Assembly: GCA_903912445.1 (NCBI GenBank)
Contig: CAIWHP010000169.1
Location: 1-37,308 of the forward strand
Source: an uncultured Lentisphaerota bacterium
GTDB taxonomy: Bacteria > Verrucomicrobiota > Kiritimatiellia > CAIQIC01
Length of the DNA stretch: 37,308 nt
Direction of reading: 5' to 3'
Shown piece by piece: positions 1 through 8,142 of this stretch. The position numbers and the translations under genes were made by a program. Position 1 is the first letter of the stretch. Each line of letters starts with the position of its first letter. The notes beneath the pieces were generated by a model. It saw only the letters and a program-made list of their open reading frames with translations, was not told the origin of the DNA and searched no databases.

Positions 1-648
1 CCGATCTCGGAACAGTTGGCCCTTCGGAAACAGCGAAACCATGTCGAGCCACACCGTGCCCGGTTTTGCAGCGCTGATGACGAGCCGTGCATTCGGCACG
101 GTCGCTGCGGCCTTCAGCACGCACTCGAATTTCTTCCAGTCCGCGCCAAGGCCGGAAATTTTCTGCGCCGCCAGCACGCCGCCGTCTGCCTTTTCGAGCG
201 TCGCGGTCAGGTCGCCACCGCCGCGCGCGTAGAGCGCCAGCGCATACTCCTTGCCCTGCTGCACCGCGATGCCATCGCTGGCTTCCTTGGCAAAGCCGCT
301 GTTCGCAACGCCGACACGGCCCGCGATGATTTCCAGCTTGAGGCTCGTCGGGTTGTTCGCGTTGAGCGGCTGTGTTTTGTCGAGTGCCAGGTGGCCCTCG
401 GCGTCCGCGCCCTTGGAAAGCGTCCAGGCAGCCGCCTCCTTGGCCGAGTCCTCGAACGAGCGGTTCTGGATCAGCTCCGCGTAGATGCCGCCATCGCCCG
501 CGCGATTGATCTCCTCGAAGAAGAGGCCGTAGAGCAGGGGGCTGACCTTGATGCCCGGCTGATCCACCTGCACGGTTAGCATCGCCTCGCCCGCATGGAC
601 CACACTCCACGCCGCCAGCAACAGCGCTCCGATCAGGACTCGTTTCAT
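1..648 (-). CDS. alpha-L-arabinofuranosidase, GH51 (N-terminal part)
   Basis: The reading frame is open from an ATG at 648 to the window edge (216 codons), so the C-terminal part, including most of the catalytic barrel, lies outside. The protein starts with a signal peptide (MKRVLIGALLLAAWSVVHA). It then shows the block VSPLLYGLFFEEINRAGDGG followed by IYAELIQNRSFED, which is typical of the N-terminus of GH51 alpha-L-arabinofuranosidases. At residues 110-210 there is a carbohydrate-binding-like beta domain ending in VWLDMVSLFPKG, again typical of GH51. The expected role is release of arabinose from arabinan or arabinoxylan outside the cytoplasm. A good ribosome site, AGGAG, lies 7 nt before the ATG. 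The family is clear from the sequence; the exact substrate is inferred. It fits with the pectate lyase gene at 10634, although the two are not in one operon. Confidence 0.85.
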   Translation of the reverse strand, partial: MKRVLIGALLLAAWSVVHAGEAMLTVQVDQPGIKVSPLLYGLFFEEINRAGDGGIYAELIQNRSFEDSAKEAAAWTLSKGADAEGHLALDKTQPLNANNPTSLKLEIIAGRVGVANSGFAKEASDGIAVQQGKEYALALYARGGGDLTATLEKADGGVLAAQKISGLGADWKKFECVLKAAATVPNARLVISAAKPGTVWLDMVSLFPKGQLFRDR

Positions 649-767
649 CGTTTTCTCCTCCTAACAACCCAGCAGGCGGGTATCGCCTGAAGATATTTAG
701 GTTACTTACAAAAGTGCCGGAACAAGTCAAGCCGCAAAATGCGCACGCACGGTCGCCGCGTCTGCTC

Positions 768-796
768 TTGACCCGCTCGGGGTGGCGCGCCATCCT
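768..796 (+). promoter_or_regulatory. candidate leaderless promoter of dCMP deaminase gene
   Basis: TTGACC (768-773), a 17-nt spacer and CATCCT (791-796) are followed after only 6 nt by the ATG at 803. Transcription starting 6-7 nt after the -10 hexamer would begin at about the A of the start codon. No Shine-Dalgarno sequence fits. The -10 match is weak, so this is an inference supported by the same layout at several other genes in the window. Confidence 0.45.
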
Positions 797-802
797 TGCG
801 CC

Positions 803-1276
803 ATGCCAAAACAAACGCCGACGCGGCCGGACTGGGACACCTACTTCATGGACATCGCGCACACCGTGGCGCGGCGCGGCAACTGCAGCCGGCGGCAGGT
901 CGCCGCGCTGATCGTCAGCGAAAAGCGGATCATCTCCACCGGCTACAACGGGACGCCGCGCGGCGTGAAGAATTGTTTCGACGGCGGCTGTCCGCGTTGC
1001 GCCGGCGACGCCGCTTCCGGCGCGGAGTTGGGCGAGTGCCTCTGCTCGCACGCCGAAGAAAACGCCATCGTACAGGCCGCCTATCACGGCATCGCCGTCC
1101 GCGGCGGCACACTCTTTACGACCATCAGCCCCTGCCTGCTCTGCGCCAAGATGATCATCAACGCCGGCCTCGTCGAGGTCGTCTATGAGGATGAATATCA
1201 CTTCTCCGCGCAGACCCGCGCCCTGCTGCGCGCCGCCGGCGTCAAGTGCCGCCGCTTCCGCCGCCGCAAAAGCTGA
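803..1276 (+). CDS. dCMP deaminase (zinc cytidine/deoxycytidylate deaminase family)
   Basis: This 157-residue cytosolic enzyme of the dCMP deaminase (ComEB-like) family should convert dCMP to dUMP, the precursor for dTMP synthesis. The zinc-site motifs are intact: HAEEN at 83-87 (His ligand and catalytic Glu) and PCLLC at 110-114 (two Cys ligands). The family signature STGYNGTPRG lies near residue 45. Extra cysteines (NCFDGGCPRC, ECLC) lie between the two, as in many bacterial dCMP deaminases with a second structural zinc. The frame could open at a GTG at 782, but the ATG at 803 is preferred because it gives the usual family N-terminus (RPDWDTYFMDIA) and because a -35/-10 pair ends 6 nt before it. 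The gene appears monocistronic and is divergent from the GH51 gene. Confidence 0.9.
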   Translation: MPKQTPTRPDWDTYFMDIAHTVARRGNCSRRQVAALIVSEKRIISTGYNGTPRGVKNCFDGGCPRCAGDAASGAELGECLCSHAEENAIVQAAYHGIAVRGGTLFTTISPCLLCAKMIINAGLVEVVYEDEYHFSAQTRALLRAAGVKCRRFRRRKS

Positions 1277-1349
1277 CGCGCATCGTAGGCTGTACTAGGG
1301 AAACAAGATCCGACGGCTGCGTCCGGTCAGTCCCATCTCTTGCGCGCGC

Positions 1350-3872
1350 TTAGCGGACCAGGTGTTCGAAGGGCGTCCAGCGCGGGAGGCCGACCCGGGG
1401 CGGCACGATGGCGCCGCGCGCCTGCCCGGCGAGGTCGTGATAGGCGCCGAAGAAGTTGCTGTTGCAGTCGAGCCAGAGCGTGAGGCGATGCAGTTCGTCG
1501 GGCGTGAGTTTGACGTCGTGGTGGCCGCGCTGCAGCATCAGGTAGAGCTTGCTGACGCGCGCGCCATCCTGGCCGGGGATCGAATACTGACGTTCCTTGA
1601 GCGCGATGCCGTTGCCGCCGCTCATGCCCCAAGCGTATTTGTTCAGCGTCTGGAAGGCTTCCGACCAACCCTGTTTGCCGAGGCGGTCACCGTGCAGGCT
1701 GGGTGCTTTTTTGTTCTGGTCGTGGCATGCAAGGCACTTGCGGTCGAGCACCGGCTGCACGAGGCGCGGGAACGTCAGCGGATAGGAGCCCTCGGCTTCC
1801 GGCTGGAGCGCGGAGGGCGCGCGGCGCATGGCGAGCGTTTGCGGCCGCGCCGTGGAGCCGGCTGCGGCCAGCTTGCCCTCGTGACAGCCAATGCAGGCGA
1901 GGGTCTCGCCGGGATGCAGATAGGTGGCGGAACGCATGTTCTGCACCGCGAGCCCGTTTTCGTCGAGCGCTTGGAAATAGATATCGGCACCGGTCGGCAC
2001 GCGGAAGTTGGCGCTGCCATCGGCTTCGACAGGCACGGTGCCGAGTACGCCGCGGCAGAGCGATTGTGCGGCGTGGCCCACGGCGGGCTCGTTGGCCACG
2101 GAGTTGTCCTTGGGGAAAAGGTTGATCACGCGCAGCGCCTTGATCTTGGCGCCGGCGGGCCACGGCTGGTCGCTGTCATAGACGTTCATCACCAGCACCG
2201 TGCCGCTGGCCTCGTTGGCGCCAAGCGGACGGTCGGCCTGGGCCTGCGTCGTCTGCACCGGCAGCACGGGCGGACGCGGGCGCGCCTTGAGCGGGATCGG
2301 ATCGAGGCACGCGATGGCCGGGTCGCGGTAGAGCAGCTCGCGGTTGCCGAAGCTGTCGAGCAGATAGAGGCCGTAGTTCTGCTGCTGGGCGTCAAAGACG
2401 ACGAGATGGAAATCCTCGCTCAACGGCCACGGGCTGCCGTAGGCCTCGGCGGCAGGCGCGTGCTTGCCCTTGGCGTGCGGCACGCCGGGCGCGGCTTCGG
2501 CTTCGGGGAAGGGGACCTCGGGCGTCAGGCGCTTGAGCTGGCTCATCGCGCGGTCGTCCTGCTCGCGCAGGTCAATCACCACGAGCGAGCCGTAGGCCTC
2601 GCCGTGATGCGGCGCGGCCACGGCGATGTACTTGCGCGAGTTCGGAATCGCGCGGATGGACAGTTCCATCCATGGCCGCAACTCGCGGCGGTCGGGATAG
2701 TTGCCATGCGCGCTGCGCGGGTCGCGGCCGTCGGGATAGCAACGCCAGAGGTGATGGGCCACGTCGGAGTCGCGGTCCACGTAGTCCCACCGGGTGTAGA
2801 CCAGCAGGCCGTTGTGGTCCACGCTCGGCTGCCACTCGTTCGTGTCGTGGAAGCTCAGCTGGATCACGTCGCTGCCGTCCGGTTGCGCCGCGTGCAGGGT
2901 GTAGGTCGGGTCGGGCCGGAAGCCGCAGCGGCACTGCCCGCCGGAGCGCGTGGAGACGAAGGCGATGCGCCCGCTTGGCAGGAAGCATGGGTCGAAATCG
3001 TTCCACGCGCCATCGCTCAACTGCTTCAGGCCTGAACCGTCCACGCCCAGTTTGAAGAGGTGATAGCAGGTCTCCGGACGGAAGTGATAGAACGCGTGGG
3101 CGGGCTCGCGCTTGGCATGGGTTTCCGACCAGTAGTTCGTGTCGCACGTCACGCCTGGCGGCAATTTGTAATCGGCCTCGGTGAAGGCAAACAGCAGCGA
3201 GCGCCCGTCAAAATCGAGATCGAGCGAAATGAAACCGCCAGCGTTTTCCAGCGCCTGCCCCTTGAGGCGGCCCGCCGGCACGCGCTGTCCGGCCAGCAGG
3301 CTGCGCACCGCGGGCTGCTCGCCGAACGGCTGCTCCAGCACATAGACGCCGCCGGTCTTGGAGCTGTTGAAGCCGAAGTACTGGTCAATCATGTGGCGCG
3401 CGCCGCGCACCTGCTTGTCGTGCTTGAGAAACACGATCCGCTCGAAGTCCAGCAACGGATTCTTGAAGGCGATTTTCCGGCGCAGCGTAGTGAGTTGGAC
3501 AAACCGCTCACGCTGCTGCGCCACCGCTTCCTCCGCCGGCGGCCGCAGCTTGTCCAACGCCGCAGCTTCGGCGGATAGTTCAGGCGCGCCCGGCTGCGTT
3601 TGCAGGTGCTTGAGCAGGGCGAGCGTCCGGCGATAGACGACATCCACCGGCGACCGGTCGCTGGCGAGGAGCAGCGCCTCCGGGCGCAGCGCTTCCTTTT
3701 CCAGCCGTGGCAGATTCCATTTTGAGTGTGCCGCGAGCTGCGCCTGCAACTCGGTGAATTCGTCGGCGCTTGCCGTGACCTTGCTCTTGCCGGACGCCGG
3801 GCAGAGCGCGAGGCCCGCCCACGCCAGCAGCAGCGCGATGCGCCCCGCGCAGTTCGTTTCATGCCGCATCAT
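1350..3872 (-). CDS. exported HzsA-like beta-propeller protein with two c-type haem motifs
   Basis: This 840-residue protein begins with a signal peptide (hydrophobic residues 11-24). The middle contains PD40/TolB-like propeller repeats, for example GRIAFVSTRSGGQCRCG and LLVYTRWDYVDRD. The last 200 residues hold two canonical CXXCH haem c motifs, CIGCH near residue 660 and CLACH near residue 711. This layout matches proteins annotated as related to the hydrazine synthase alpha subunit, which are common in Planctomycetes and Verrucomicrobia that do not make hydrazine. No other anammox gene is present, so a role in hydrazine chemistry is not supported; a periplasmic electron-transfer or oxidative enzyme is more likely. 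The start is ambiguous by one codon (ATGATG). A TAGGAT hexamer lies 7 nt upstream of the first ATG and no Shine-Dalgarno is seen. The gene is divergent from the one at 3955 with an 82-bp gap. Confidence 0.75.
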   Translation of the reverse strand: MMRHETNCAGRIALLLAWAGLALCPASGKSKVTASADEFTELQAQLAAHSKWNLPRLEKEALRPEALLLASDRSPVDVVYRRTLALLKHLQTQPGAPELSAEAAALDKLRPPAEEAVAQQRERFVQLTTLRRKIAFKNPLLDFERIVFLKHDKQVRGARHMIDQYFGFNSSKTGGVYVLEQPFGEQPAVRSLLAGQRVPAGRLKGQALENAGGFISLDLDFDGRSLLFAFTEADYKLPPGVTCDTNYWSETHAKREPAHAFYHFRPETCYHLFKLGVDGSGLKQLSDGAWNDFDPCFLPSGRIAFVSTRSGGQCRCGFRPDPTYTLHAAQPDGSDVIQLSFHDTNEWQPSVDHNGLLVYTRWDYVDRDSDVAHHLWRCYPDGRDPRSAHGNYPDRRELRPWMELSIRAIPNSRKYIAVAAPHHGEAYGSLVVIDLREQDDRAMSQLKRLTPEVPFPEAEAAPGVPHAKGKHAPAAEAYGSPWPLSEDFHLVVFDAQQQNYGLYLLDSFGNRELLYRDPAIACLDPIPLKARPRPPVLPVQTTQAQADRPLGANEASGTVLVMNVYDSDQPWPAGAKIKALRVINLFPKDNSVANEPAVGHAAQSLCRGVLGTVPVEADGSANFRVPTGADIYFQALDENGLAVQNMRSATYLHPGETLACIGCHEGKLAAAGSTARPQTLAMRRAPSALQPEAEGSYPLTFPRLVQPVLDRKCLACHDQNKKAPSLHGDRLGKQGWSEAFQTLNKYAWGMSGGNGIALKERQYSIPGQDGARVSKLYLMLQRGHHDVKLTPDELHRLTLWLDCNSNFFGAYHDLAGQARGAIVPPRVGLPRWTPFEHLVR

Positions 3873-3920
3873 GGGTCACATCCTATCACAGCTTGAGCCG
3901 CCCGTCTTCCCGCAACGGCG

Positions 3921-3949
3921 TTGACTTTGCGGTGCGGCACGGGACAATG
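3921..3949 (+). promoter_or_regulatory. candidate leaderless promoter of the 588-residue exported protein gene
   Basis: TTGACT (3921-3926), a 17-nt spacer and ACAATG (3944-3949) are followed 5 nt later by the ATG at 3955. The spacing puts the expected transcription start at or next to the start codon. There is no Shine-Dalgarno sequence. This is the best example of the layout in this window. Confidence 0.5.
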
Positions 3950-3954
3950 CGCGC

Positions 3955-5721
3955 ATGAAATATTTTCTGTTCGGCGTGGGTTTGCTGGCTGCGCCTGCAT
4001 TTGCGCAGACCGGCGCCCCGGCCGAGCCCCAGCTCGTCGTTGCCCGCGTCGAGAAGATGGCGCGCGTGCCGCAGCCCTTGCACATCATGGACTGGAAAAA
4101 AACCGCGCGCGATTACTACAGCGTGGTCTTCAATCCCGAGGCGAAGGGCTTCGGACTGCCCGCCGTCAATCTCGCGCCCGACCGCAAACACTTCGGCTTC
4201 GACGGCTACCTTCAGCCGGAGCGCCGCAGGGACCCGCGCGGCGAGGCCCATGCCTGCCTTATTCCGGTCGTCGGCGCCAGCATGCTCGGCCTCGACATGG
4301 CGAACCTGTACGCCATGGATTGGATCGCGCCCACCGGCGCATGGTTCGATCGGCGCACCCAGCTGTGGGCCAACCGGCCCGGCTCCGGCACCAAGGTGGC
4401 GCACGTCATCTATGAATATTGGCCGCTGGTCATCGGCACGCTTCTCGCGGACCAATTTCCCAAACATGAATTCTTCACTACGGCACTCCGTCAGCAGGCC
4501 GATACGCTCTTGCAGATGGGCAAGGCCCTGGGCTTTCCTAGGCAGCTCAATCTCGATCAGGATTATCAATTTCTCGGCGGCAAGTGGGCCGTCCTGCCGC
4601 GCCGGATCGATTCCAACGTGGGCAACGCCGCCGCGTTCGCGTGGGCGCTTTATGCCGCTCACACCCAGACCATGAACCCGGAGTATCTCGCCGCCGCGAA
4701 GGAAGCCATCGCGTGGTGGCTCGTGCACCCGGGCCGCTATGAAATGTCGCACGCGATGGGCCCGCTCGTGTTGGCCCGCCTCAACGCCGAGCATGGTTGC
4801 GACTTCGATATGCAGCGCATGCTCAATATCTGGTTTGGCGATCACGCCGCCTTCACGCCTGCGCTTGCGGAGGGTCAGGTCATGCCGTGGGGCATCACCG
4901 CGGGCACGCAGCTCGGCGGCGTCACGTGTGATGGGCTTGATGGCGCCTGCTGGCGCCGGTCCGACGGCTTCTACGCCTTCGCCATGGGCAGCTATCAGGC
5001 GCCCGGCTGGCTGCTCCCCGCGGTGCGCTATGACCAGCGCATCGCCCGCGCCGCCGCCCGCTATGCGCTCAACGCCGCCAACAGCTGCCGCTACTTCCTC
5101 GGCGTGGATCTCGACTGGGAGCATCAGGATCACAAGAACTGGCGCGATACTTTGCCCAACGGCAGCGGCTATCTTTTCTCCTACGAAGGCGTCCGGTCCC
5201 AGCCGCACGCCAGCACACCCGAGCATACGCCGCAGCCCTATGGTACTGGCGATGCCTTGATGCAGCACTATCGCCAGACCAAGACGCCCAATGCCCAATA
5301 TTGGACCGACAAGAAAACCTTCAGCCGTAACTCCGACAACATCGCCCTCTATATGGGCAGCAGCATCGGTTTCCTCGGCGCGCCGTTCAACGCCACGGAG
5401 GTCGAGGGCATCATCGCCTGGGATTTGAACATCACCGATCATTTCGCGCCGCCGAGCTATCCCACGCGCCTGTTACACAATCCGTTCAGCGATGCCAAAA
5501 CCGTTACGCTCAACGCCGGGCTGGCCGTGGCCGATTTCTACGACACCGTCACCGGTAAGTTCATCCGGCGGAACGTCAGCGGCGCGCAGAAAATATCCCT
5601 CGCCCCTGACCAGGCCGCGGTCATCGTCATCGTCCCTGCCAACCTCAAGCCCACGCTCGTCGGGCGCCAACTCCAGCTCAACGGCATCGCCATCGACTAT
5701 CGCGCCATAGCTGCGCCCTGA
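3955..5721 (+). CDS. exported protein of unknown function, probable alpha-helical toroid plus beta C-terminus
   Basis: This 588-residue protein has a clear signal peptide (MKYFLFGVGLLAAPAFAQ). I do not recognise a named family. Residues 130-460 are rich in Trp, Tyr and Ala helices with repeated small motifs (NAAAFAWALYAAHTQTMN, EAIAWWLVHPGRYEMSHAMG, RYDQRIARAAARYALNAANS). That pattern resembles the (alpha/alpha) toroids of polysaccharide lyases and unsaturated glucuronyl hydrolases. The last 110 residues look beta-rich. The position among secreted glycan-active genes is compatible with sugar-polymer processing, but this is inference only. Upstream is a good -35/-10 pair close to the ATG. The frame is uninterrupted, and the long antisense frame opposite it is a codon-bias shadow. 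Confidence 0.7.
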   Translation: MKYFLFGVGLLAAPAFAQTGAPAEPQLVVARVEKMARVPQPLHIMDWKKTARDYYSVVFNPEAKGFGLPAVNLAPDRKHFGFDGYLQPERRRDPRGEAHACLIPVVGASMLGLDMANLYAMDWIAPTGAWFDRRTQLWANRPGSGTKVAHVIYEYWPLVIGTLLADQFPKHEFFTTALRQQADTLLQMGKALGFPRQLNLDQDYQFLGGKWAVLPRRIDSNVGNAAAFAWALYAAHTQTMNPEYLAAAKEAIAWWLVHPGRYEMSHAMGPLVLARLNAEHGCDFDMQRMLNIWFGDHAAFTPALAEGQVMPWGITAGTQLGGVTCDGLDGACWRRSDGFYAFAMGSYQAPGWLLPAVRYDQRIARAAARYALNAANSCRYFLGVDLDWEHQDHKNWRDTLPNGSGYLFSYEGVRSQPHASTPEHTPQPYGTGDALMQHYRQTKTPNAQYWTDKKTFSRNSDNIALYMGSSIGFLGAPFNATEVEGIIAWDLNITDHFAPPSYPTRLLHNPFSDAKTVTLNAGLAVADFYDTVTGKFIRRNVSGAQKISLAPDQAAVIVIVPANLKPTLVGRQLQLNGIAIDYRAIAAP

Positions 5722-5746
5722 CGGCTGCGCAGTGCGGTTTCCCGCT

Positions 5747-6523
5747 TTACTGCTGTTGCATCCCGGCCACGACGGTGGCGCGGCGACTGGACCAGTCGGG
5801 GACGGCGGTCGCTTCCCAGACCTTGACGTTGTCCAGTTGGGCGGACTTGCCGGCGATCGTGAAGCCGACCATGTTCTTGGTGGGGTGGTTGACGCCTTCG
5901 GACTTTAGATAACCCGCGGGTTTGCCGTCGATACTGATGAGCATCTCGTCACCGACGACCGCCACGCGGGTCTGGTGCCACTGGGCGCGGTCGAGGGTGA
6001 CCTTGATGGTCGCCGACTTGTCCTTGATGCTTGCTTGGATCTGCTTCTTCTCTTCCGGGGTGGTCTTGGGGTCCTTGTTCTTCTCGAAGATCTCGTTCTT
6101 CATCCCGCCGAACTTGGAGTCGGCGAGTTGGACCGAGACAGGGGTGATCGTCGCGCGGATGATATGACCGGCATGGGAACCCTTGTAGGTGCTGTCTTCC
6201 ATCATGAAGTGGCAGCCCTTGGAGCCGTCGAACTTGAAGGAAAACTCGGCCACGATGTCTTTGTAGGCAAAGCGCGGATTGGCATAGGCGTAGGCGCCGT
6301 GCTTGTCCTCGGGCTTTTCCGCGGCCGTGACGACGCCGGCATGGATCTCGAAGGAGCCCTTTCCGGCCCGCCACTTCGGCGGCATCTCACCGCGGGCGAA
6401 GTCATCCTCGAACAACAATTTTCCAGGGGTGGCGAGGACCGGCGGATGATCAGCGGCGAAGGCCGCTCCGGCTGTCAGCAGGGCGCCGAGACCGACGAGC
6501 GAGACGCGCATGAGCTTGTTCAT
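5747..6523 (-). CDS. exported DUF1080 / 3-keto-disaccharide hydrolase-like protein
   Basis: This 258-residue protein has a signal peptide ending near AGAAFA. A laminin-G/concanavalin-like beta-sandwich follows, opening with KLLFEDDFARGEMPPKWRAG and closing with IAGKSAQLDNVKVWEA. This is the pattern of the DUF1080 family, now named for 3-keto-disaccharide hydrolases and greatly expanded in Verrucomicrobia and Planctomycetes. A charged insertion (NEIFEKNKDPKTTPEEKKQI) lies near residue 150. Many members have no proven activity, so the enzymatic role is uncertain. The frame stays open far upstream to 7663, but the ATG at 6523 directly precedes the signal peptide and is the sensible start. No Shine-Dalgarno is visible; a TATCCC hexamer sits 6 nt before the ATG. 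The gene is divergent from the ceramidase-like gene with 93 bp between starts. Confidence 0.8.
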   Translation of the reverse strand: MNKLMRVSLVGLGALLTAGAAFAADHPPVLATPGKLLFEDDFARGEMPPKWRAGKGSFEIHAGVVTAAEKPEDKHGAYAYANPRFAYKDIVAEFSFKFDGSKGCHFMMEDSTYKGSHAGHIIRATITPVSVQLADSKFGGMKNEIFEKNKDPKTTPEEKKQIQASIKDKSATIKVTLDRAQWHQTRVAVVGDEMLISIDGKPAGYLKSEGVNHPTKNMVGFTIAGKSAQLDNVKVWEATAVPDWSSRRATVVAGMQQQ

Positions 6524-6581
6524 AGCTGAGGGATAACACGTATGGGTGCGGAGGCGAAATCCGGTTACACCGGAACGGGAC

Positions 6582-6611
6582 TTGACTTGACCGGGTGGCG
6601 CGCGAAAAATA
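6582..6611 (+). promoter_or_regulatory. candidate leaderless promoter of the ceramidase-like gene
   Basis: TTGACT (6582-6587) is followed after 17-18 nt by AAAAAT/AAAATA (6605-6611), then 5-6 nt to the ATG at 6617. No Shine-Dalgarno precedes that ATG. An in-frame upstream ATG at 6542 would place this promoter inside the gene and add a non-signal-like N-terminus, which argues for the 6617 start. Confidence 0.45.
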
Positions 6612-6616
6612 CGCGC

Positions 6617-7945
6617 ATGATATGCAAGAGGCCTCCTGCGGGTAAAAAGCAACGTGTCCCGGTAGTTGCGTGCCTGGTCTTGGTCGGGCTGCTGGCCGTC
6701 GGGGCCGGCGCGGCTCCCGCGCCCAAAGCCAAAACCGCGCCGCCGCCTCCGCCGCTGACGTGGAAGGCGGGCGTGGCTGCCGTCGTGGTCACACCGACGA
6801 ACCATTTGTGGATGGCCGGTTACGCCGGGCGCAAGAAACCCGCCGAAGGCAAGGTGCAGGAGCTCTTCGCCAAGGCACTGGCGCTGCAGGACGAGCAGGG
6901 CCAGAAGCTCGTCCTCGTGACGATGGACCTGATCGGGGTGGGGCAGCCGCTCCATCACCGGCTGGCCGAGCGCGTGCAGAAGGAGCTGGGTTTGCCTCCG
7001 CAATTCCTCCTGCTGAATGCCTCGCACACGCACTCCGGGCCGGCCTTGCGCACTTCGCCGGTGACGGCCAAGGATCTGGAGAACGAGCGCACGCGCACCG
7101 CCTACGAATACACGCAGCAGCTGGAGGACAAATTGTTCCACGTGGTCAGCGCGGCGTTGGCGCAACTCGAACCGGCGCGGCTGACGTGGCACCGCGCGCA
7201 ATGCGGCTTCGCAATGAACCGCCGGCTGCCGTCGCCGACCGGTTACCGCAACAGCCCGAACCCCGACGGTCCGGTGGATCACGAAGTGCCGGTGCTGCGC
7301 GTCGAGGTTGCGGGCGGCACGTTGCGTGCGCTGCTCTTCGGCTATGCATGCCATAACACCTGCCTGGGCTTTTACAACTATTGTGGCGACTACGCCGGCT
7401 ACGCGCAGGAGTATGTGCAAGCGAACCGGACCAACTGCATCGCCATGTTTCTCCAAGGCTGCGCGGCCGATCAGAATCCCTATCCGCGCGGCACCGGGGT
7501 GGTGCCGGGCCTGGCGGATCTTGACCTCGCGCAGCAGCACGGCCGCACGCTCGCCAACGCCGTGGAGATGGCGAACCTCACGCCGCAGCGCGAAGTGCAT
7601 GGCCCGCTGCGCGCGGCCTACGGGGAGGTCACGCTCACGTATGCCAAGCAGCGCCCGGCGCACCCCTATCCCGTGCAGGTGATCCAGTTTGGTCCCGACC
7701 TCACGCTCGTCGCGCTCGGGAGCGAAGTGGTGGTGGATTACTCACTACGCCTGAAAAAGGAACTCGCAGGCGAGGCGGCGGTTTGGATCTCCGGCTACTC
7801 GAACGACTACACCGGTTACGTCCCGAGCCTGCGCGTGCTCAAGGAGGGCGGCTACGAGGCGCAAACCGGCTGGGCGGACACGGTGGAGGATCGCATCATC
7901 GGCAAGGTCCACGAGTTGTATGGTCGTGTGAAGCAAACCAAGTGA
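6617..7945 (+). CDS. exported neutral/alkaline non-lysosomal ceramidase-like protein
   Basis: This 442-residue protein has a signal peptide with a basic start (MICKRPPAGKKQRV) and a hydrophobic core up to AGAAPA, followed by a proline-rich linker. The body matches the N-terminal domain of neutral/alkaline ceramidases. GVAAVVVTPTNHLWMAGY lies near residue 50, the zinc-binding block NASHTHSGP near 132 and a second metal-site block YACHNTC near 243. Full neutral ceramidases have a further C-terminal immunoglobulin-like domain that is absent here. Short, ceramidase-like proteins of this kind are numerous in Verrucomicrobia and Planctomycetes, and their real substrates are mostly unknown. A hydrolytic metalloenzyme acting outside the cytoplasm is the safe call. 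The gene stands alone. Confidence 0.82.
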   Translation: MICKRPPAGKKQRVPVVACLVLVGLLAVGAGAAPAPKAKTAPPPPPLTWKAGVAAVVVTPTNHLWMAGYAGRKKPAEGKVQELFAKALALQDEQGQKLVLVTMDLIGVGQPLHHRLAERVQKELGLPPQFLLLNASHTHSGPALRTSPVTAKDLENERTRTAYEYTQQLEDKLFHVVSAALAQLEPARLTWHRAQCGFAMNRRLPSPTGYRNSPNPDGPVDHEVPVLRVEVAGGTLRALLFGYACHNTCLGFYNYCGDYAGYAQEYVQANRTNCIAMFLQGCAADQNPYPRGTGVVPGLADLDLAQQHGRTLANAVEMANLTPQREVHGPLRAAYGEVTLTYAKQRPAHPYPVQVIQFGPDLTLVALGSEVVVDYSLRLKKELAGEAAVWISGYSNDYTGYVPSLRVLKEGGYEAQTGWADTVEDRIIGKVHELYGRVKQTK

Positions 7946-8142
7946 ACCACTCATTTTCCGTGGGCTTGCGTTGGGCGTGCTGTGCCGTGATCCGTCTTTG
8001 AGCGAATATCCCGCCGCTGGACGTTAACCGCACAGGCCCATTGCCTGGTGGCCTTCGCGGCGAGGCGGAACTGATCATGCGGGCTTAGGAACTTGATCCG
8101 CTTATCTGTTCTCAGTGCGCATGGAGCCAATCAATCTTTTTA

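Noticed and set aside
1350-3872. True hydrazine synthase / anammox locus
   Set aside because: There are no beta or gamma subunits and no hydrazine dehydrogenase; the family is broad in organisms that do not perform anammox.
3886-5442. 518-codon open frame on the minus strand
   Set aside because: It lies opposite the well-supported exported-protein gene at 3955-5721, has Gly/Ala/His-rich composition without domains, and is a shadow of high-GC codon usage.
7946-8142. Gene or RNA between the ceramidase-like and glycosidase-like genes
   Set aside because: It is 197 bp between convergent stops, with no plausible frame, ribosome site or strong hairpin.
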